Positions 58,531-64,000 of a stretch of DNA of 64,000 bases are shown here, in pieces. The position numbers and the translations under genes are program-made. Below the pieces are notes generated by a model that saw nothing but the letters and a program-made list of their open reading frames with translations, did not search any database and was not told the DNA's origin. Source of the DNA: Cephalotus follicularis (Eukaryota; Streptophyta; Magnoliopsida; Oxalidales; Cephalotaceae); contig BDDD01000358.1 of NCBI GenBank assembly GCA_001972305.1, positions 1 through 64,000 on the forward strand, read 5' to 3'. Positions within the stretch are counted from its first letter, which is position 1, and each line of letters starts with the position of its first letter.

Positions 58531-61344
58531 AGTAAGTTGTCGTTTTCTTTTAAAGAAAATGACGTATGCCACTCTCATATCAATTAAATTGTTTTAGCTA
58601 CGAGGGGCATTATGTTGAGAAATTGTTTTGTTGGAGTTCACACAATATTTATAACAAATTAGATACCTAACGTTAGTTTATGTTAGACAACCATTAAATA
58701 CATGCCCATCAGGGTTTGTTTATTGTAATGATTTTATGTAAAACATGAGTTGTATAATTTTGTGGATAATTGTATTTGGAATTTTTTTTTTTTTATAAAT
58801 TCTTTCAGATTTCCCATCTTGTGAGCTTTTAAATGCCTTGCTTGGATTTCCTGCTTTCAAATTTGCTAAAACTCCCCATGTCATAATTCTGACAAACCCC
58901 AAGAAGACATTCTAAGTTTGATTTTGGGTGTTAAGGATTGGGGTATACGTAATTTTTTTTAATAAGTTATAACTTTGATTGTGCCATATCAACATGTATT
59001 TAACGATAGACTAATGTTAGGTAACTAACTGGTTATAAAATTTAAGTTGAGTACGTTAAATAACCAAAAAAAAAGTTTAAGTAGATAAGTGACAAAATTA
59101 TCAAGTTGAGTTAATTAAGTCACAAAAAATAAAGTTCAGATAAGTAAGTGATCAATATTCTCAAATTCAAGTAACTACCTAATATTTAAGCCATTGTAAA
59201 ACATACATTTCAAGGCCATTTATGTTTTTAACCCAAGCCAAGAGAAGCAAGAATTCAACGAGAGAGAAAGAGGTAAAATTTTCTGTCAAGACTCATAGAA
59301 CTAAGACCAGAGATGTTAGTCTTCTTAATGTTTCTATGAATATTATCCAGTTTTTAATAATAATTTTAGGATTAACCTTTAGTATTCTTTAGCAAATGAC
59401 AAATGTCACGTAAACATTGGATTGCAAAGACCAAAAGACATGATTAAATCTGTAATATAAAGCCCATGATTATGAAAAATTATTGTGTACATTTGGTAGA
59501 TCATGTGATTACACACTTAGTCAATAATATTCAGACACGTAAATATAATTAATAATTATTATTGTGTGAATTAAAAATAAACATCATTAATTATAGTTAT
59601 ATGATTTTATATTATTGACGTAAACTATATACTAAGTACGCACAAAAAATTTCTTATGATTAAAGCTATTGAAACACCACTACTGATAATTATTTGGAAA
59701 ATCAATCCTAAAATGTTCAGTGATTGGACATGAAAATCTAATACTTTACTGCAAACCATATAAACCAAGACTTGATTGCAGAGGTTTCAGTCCATGAAAG
59801 CTCCTAACAATAAACTAGCATCTGGAGGTTTAATTGTTGAGTTGTAGGGGTCTTTCTACGTTACATATGAATTATATACAAAAGAAAAAGAATTATCTAC
59901 TACTTCATTTACCTATTCCAGATGGTTTATTTAATTGTTTTGAAAGTTGAAGCACATTCTTGCGTTTTGAGCAATGATGCAGTTAGTGAGGTACTAACCG
60001 TGACGCGTCTATTGTTGGTTGAAAACTATTTCTAAACTCTCTCGGTCTGGGTTTTATCTGAATCATAGAGAATTTCTGGAAGGGCTCCCTACAGAAAAAA
60101 AAAAAAAAAGTTGGAACACAAGAAGTTATGATTTATTTTGTTAGTTTAATAATTCTAAGGCGCAGAGAGAGCTAAAAAAAGATAGGATAATTTTTTATCC
60201 CATAAGAAAAAAAGTTGGAGCACGATAAGTTATGAATTGTTAATGTCGTATACAAATATTAAAACACCATAATATCATCATGAACACAAAACGTACTTGA
60301 CTGTGCCATAATCAATAACAATAGCAGAATATAGATAACGAACGATACGAACACTAAGATTGATATGCAAAAGCAACAGAGTCTTCCCTTCCTTTCTCCA
60401 AACAAAATGAATCTCCACGTGAAGAAAAACACAATATAAATTTCTTGATGTAGGAGAAGGGATATAGCCAATATATATATATATATATAAACATACGTAA
60501 ACCCGCATTCTCATTATGGACCGTATTGGGCTTCAACAACCTACACTAATCATAACTTATATCTAATAATGGACTCACAATGCTGACTGATAAGAATCAA
60601 TAGTCTATGAATTTTATTAAACTGAAAACAATAATTAATAAAAACCCGTAATTTATAAATATTTTTCAACAAAGAATATTAGAAACGATTTCATACCTCC
60701 ATTAATATCAAGTATAATTCTTAAACTTCAATTACGTTAACAACAATATCAAGCAATCTTGCACTAATAGACAAATTTGCTAGTCTTTTCCTTCCTCGTT
60801 TCTCTTTAATTATATAAAAATTCTATTAGGTAATCTTTTAGGAGGAAACTAATATTAATACAATTATTTAATTAAATCCCTAATAGTTTAATATATAAGA
60901 TGATAATTTTTTCCTAATGATCCAATGTTCCCTCCTGTTGGTGTAGGTGTTGGATTTCCACCACCAACCTAGAATAGGAGAGTTCGTGTAGATACTTAAT
61001 TATTCGCTTAACCTAAGAGGTTACTTATTTAACCATCGATCACCTCCTATCAGCATCAAAGTTCACGGATGGCCATTAACTCTTGGTGGTGGTACTCAAG
61101 GGACGACCACTTGACAATGATGCTTTGCTTGCCTTCAATCAAAACTGAGTCACCTCCCTCACCTACCCCCTTTTGGCCATTACTAACAAATTACTGGTGA
61201 TAAAAAACTTAAATACGTTATAGTACTATGCTAATTACGTTCTTGTTGTTTTGTTTATTCCTCTAAATTTTTAAAAAATTATTAAGTATTAGATATGATA
61301 GAGAAAAAGAAATTGAATTTTTTTTTTTGACTCTCTCGTACACC
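58531..61344. other. AT-rich intergenic DNA
   Basis: No gene is supported. Poly(A) followed by AAGTTGGARCAC and AAGTTATGA occurs twice (about 60092-60133 and 60203-60238). A (TA)n run lies at 60472-60489. Open frames are short and of simple composition. Confidence 0.4.
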
Positions 61345-61511
61345 CCCAACCATATCACGACATTGTAATGTTAGTCTTGACCCTTTTAATATAAGATCCC
61401 AACCACCAACCATATCACGACATTGTAATGTTAGTCTTGACCCTTTTAATATAAGATCCCAACCATATCACGACATTGTAATGTTAGTCTTGACCCTTTT
61501 AATATAAGATT
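61345..61511. repeat. Tandem repeat of 53-60 bp, three copies
   Basis: CATATCACGACATTGTAATG and the following TTAGTCTTGACCCTTTTAAT run start at 61351, 61411 and 61464. The copies are virtually identical, so the expansion is recent; the spacing changes from 60 to 53 bp because the first junction carries an extra ACCACCA-like stretch. Confidence 0.93.
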
Positions 61512-63266
61512 TCTGGCTTCGTCTTATCTCAAGTAAGTACAGCAATTTAATTTATTTTTTCTTTGGTAAGCATGTGCTTTAATAACAACCAGTGCTCTTC
61601 TTTAAAAATCATCCCTGGTCAATAAAAAAGGACAGGAAGTAAAGGGAACACTAAAAGCAGAAAATAGTGGAAATTTAAAGCAAAGAAGTGATCCATCATT
61701 CTAAATTTTATTATAGACCAATAAATGTAATGTACACCACTAAGCAACAGAAAGGTACACAAAGTCTCTTTGTTTCCCTGTACCGTACGGATCACCCAAT
61801 GGTGATGCTGTATAATGGATCTCACGCATCTGGACACCAATGTTGCTGTTTTATTTTTGTAAGTAAATACAAAGTCCGAGTGGACTACTATTTACAATAT
61901 GAATCTCAAGGAAATGCCAATGGAAAGTGACCTCTGTAATAATTGAGTGCCAGCCAGCTATTTATTGATTGATAACTGATGCGGAAAAAAATCTGGCATA
62001 GTCTAAATAAATAAGTCACTGATACGTGTTTAACATCTCTTCTATTAAATGACTTAAAATTATAATCATAAAGAGATAACATCAGTCTTTAAGAAGATAA
62101 GAAAATGGTCAATAAATGAGACTATTTTCTAGAAATCAATAACTACACATTCTTAAAGTTAATACAAAAAAAGATATACACTTCTACAACGTTTAAAAAA
62201 AACACCAGTCAATTTTTTTTTAGAGATATATACTATTCTTCTCTGTCAATACTAACTTAACTTTAACGATTCTCGAGAGTAAAACTCTTGAAATTTCGAC
62301 AGTTTATTCACTGTGTGTATGCAGTAAAGACGAAAGAATACAGGAAGCAGATCAACGCTATCTACTCTTTGGAACATCTCTATTTTTTCCCTAACAAATA
62401 AACTTTACATATACCAAAAAATTGTCGAAGAATAATTTTTTAGATCAACCATAACCAAAATGAAATATATAAATATATAAATCATTTGGCCCTTTACTTG
62501 TAATGGACCTACCACTAAAATTGAGGATGAGCTATCACATAAGTAGACTTCAAAAGAAAGTCGGTCTAGACAAAAAGACAAGAGGAAAAAAGGTAAAGTG
62601 AAAGTCCCATCATCTCGATGGAAATGTACGAAACCAAGTTGCACAAGCAAAAACAAGAGTTAAAATGAAGAATCAGGAGCACTAAAGGAGACACTAGTCC
62701 TCGAGACTAGGAATAGGAATACCCTGATTTTTATAAAATCTTTTTAGATTTAAATTCATGATATTTTGTCTTCTGAATCTTTATAGATGTGACTTTATTC
62801 CTATGTCATATTTGTTGGTGTTTGTTAAAAAAATCAAAGTCTCTTGATTTCATATTGAAAGAATACATTCTTTTAAGTTTATTATATATACTTTACAGTG
62901 AAAGTAATATTTAATCGATCCAAATGAATAATTCTTACATGTATTCAGTCTAATGAACTTATCTAACAATATATAATTACATAAATATAATAAATAATTT
63001 TTTTTATAAAATAAAAAATAAAATAATTAATTAATACTTATATGATTGTACATTATTAATTAATTATATTTCGTGACTATGTACTGAGTGCATGTAAATA
63101 TTTTTCAAAAGGAGAGCTATTGAGTGTGATCACTCACACATAGGATCCGCGAAATGGTAGTGCATGATTTTCGCGCACTTAGCACTTTGCACGGTCACAA
63201 ATAAATTGGGATTATATTTTTATTTGAAAACTATTTTATAATATATTTATTAAATTCAAATTTAGT

Positions 63267-63304
<38 letters not shown>

Positions 63305-64000
63305 GTTAGTTTATTACATAATTGCTACTATTTGATTTGAATAACTATTTTATACAAATATTTTTGTATAGAGACAATCTTTTAAACCAACGTATTGTTT
63401 TGATACTTATAAATACATAACCAAAAACAATCTTTTAAACTGAAATATTGTTTCAATACTCACAGATATATAGATACGTAAACATAAACATGTTACTTAA
63501 GATAATTAATTTCTTACACCCAAAACTCTATCTCGTTTCACAAAAAACACTTAGAAGAATTTTCAGATTTATTATCCGTAAATTTTCACATATCAAAACT
63601 TGTTGTATCCTATAGACAATTTGTCAAAACACTTTAACAAACTTATTAATCAAACAAGTGAGGGCAAATTAATTCTTAAAGAAAATGATTCGTTCATGTC
63701 TCAAATTCTGATTCTTTTATGTTAATTTTCAAATAATATTTTTATACCATTTTTTGAATAGGACAATTTCTATTATGTTTGGACATGATTTAAATTTATT
63801 AAGCTGTATATATAAAAAAATACATTAAAGACGAAAATACATTAAAAAAATGTATATGGTCTTAGTGAAGAACAATCCTTGTGGTAGCTAATTAATGTCA
63901 GTATGTCACTTATCACAAAATAAAGTCTGAAAAGAAGAGAGACGGAGGAGATGGAGCATGTCATCCACTAGATTTGTTTATACATCATTATCAACCTTAA
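61512..64000. other. AT-rich intergenic DNA to the window end
   Basis: No supported gene. There is a (TA)n microsatellite at 63272-63301 and a two-copy direct repeat with ACAATCTTTTAAAC at about 63373 and 63427. The remaining frames are short and A/T-biased. Confidence 0.4.

Noticed and set aside
1..64000. CRISPR arrays, bacterial operons, ribosome binding sites, tRNA or rRNA genes
   Set aside because: The sequence is plant nuclear DNA; the tandem repeats are minisatellites without CRISPR spacers, and I saw no cloverleaf or rRNA signature by reading.

Overview
The window looks like nuclear DNA of a flowering plant, most likely a eudicot. It has intron-rich genes, AT-rich intergenic DNA, Ty3/gypsy retrotransposons of the plant Tat type, and many small hAT-like and foldback elements. 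Five host genes look intact. On the plus strand are an RPD3-type histone deacetylase closest to HDA6 (15283-20693, six exons, 471 aa) and an intronless spermidine-synthase-fold/SAM-methyltransferase-like gene (22520-23491). On the minus strand are the ribosome-biogenesis factor RLP24 (27966-29134, four exons, 167 aa), the NatA partner HYPK (33635-35298, four exons, 111 aa) and a peroxisomal copper amine oxidase (38814-44898, twelve exons, 772 aa, ending in SKL). I found these by reading conserved motifs and GT-AG (one GC-AG) junctions; exon lengths add up to open frames.

Two related Tat-like LTR retrotransposons dominate the rest. Element 1 (3038-14357) and element 2 (47203-57867) both have gag-pol on the minus strand, each flanked by a perfect 5-bp target duplication (CTTCT and CTCTT). 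Each carries one continuous gag-pol frame of about 1,884 codons. Both frames are broken by six stop codons and by loss of one RT catalytic aspartate, a different one in each copy. Between pol and the 3' LTR, each also carries a three-exon gene on the opposite (plus) strand with its own TATA-like box, introns and 3' end. Both 5' LTRs (right side) have large internal deletions. A solo LTR of the element 1 family, with TSD TAAAC, lies at 36945-37531.

Decayed and rearranged host DNA lies between the genes. An NBS-LRR pseudogene (about 24360-25917, minus) is split by a hAT-like insertion. An F-box-associated-domain fragment abuts it (25931-26310, plus). A chimeric pseudogene (30598-32387, plus) joins an inverted copy of the HYPK promoter and first exon to the C-terminal exons of a Raf-like kinase. 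The region 58531-64000 is AT-rich with only simple and short tandem repeats and no gene I can support. The first 3 kb looks repetitive but I could not assign it.

The most interesting signals are: the independently promoted, spliced antisense gene shared by both retroelements; a conserved non-coding block shared between them; the 68-bp minisatellite upstream of one antisense gene; the HYPK-kinase chimera; and a tandem duplication that creates a second candidate splice donor in HDA6 exon 5.
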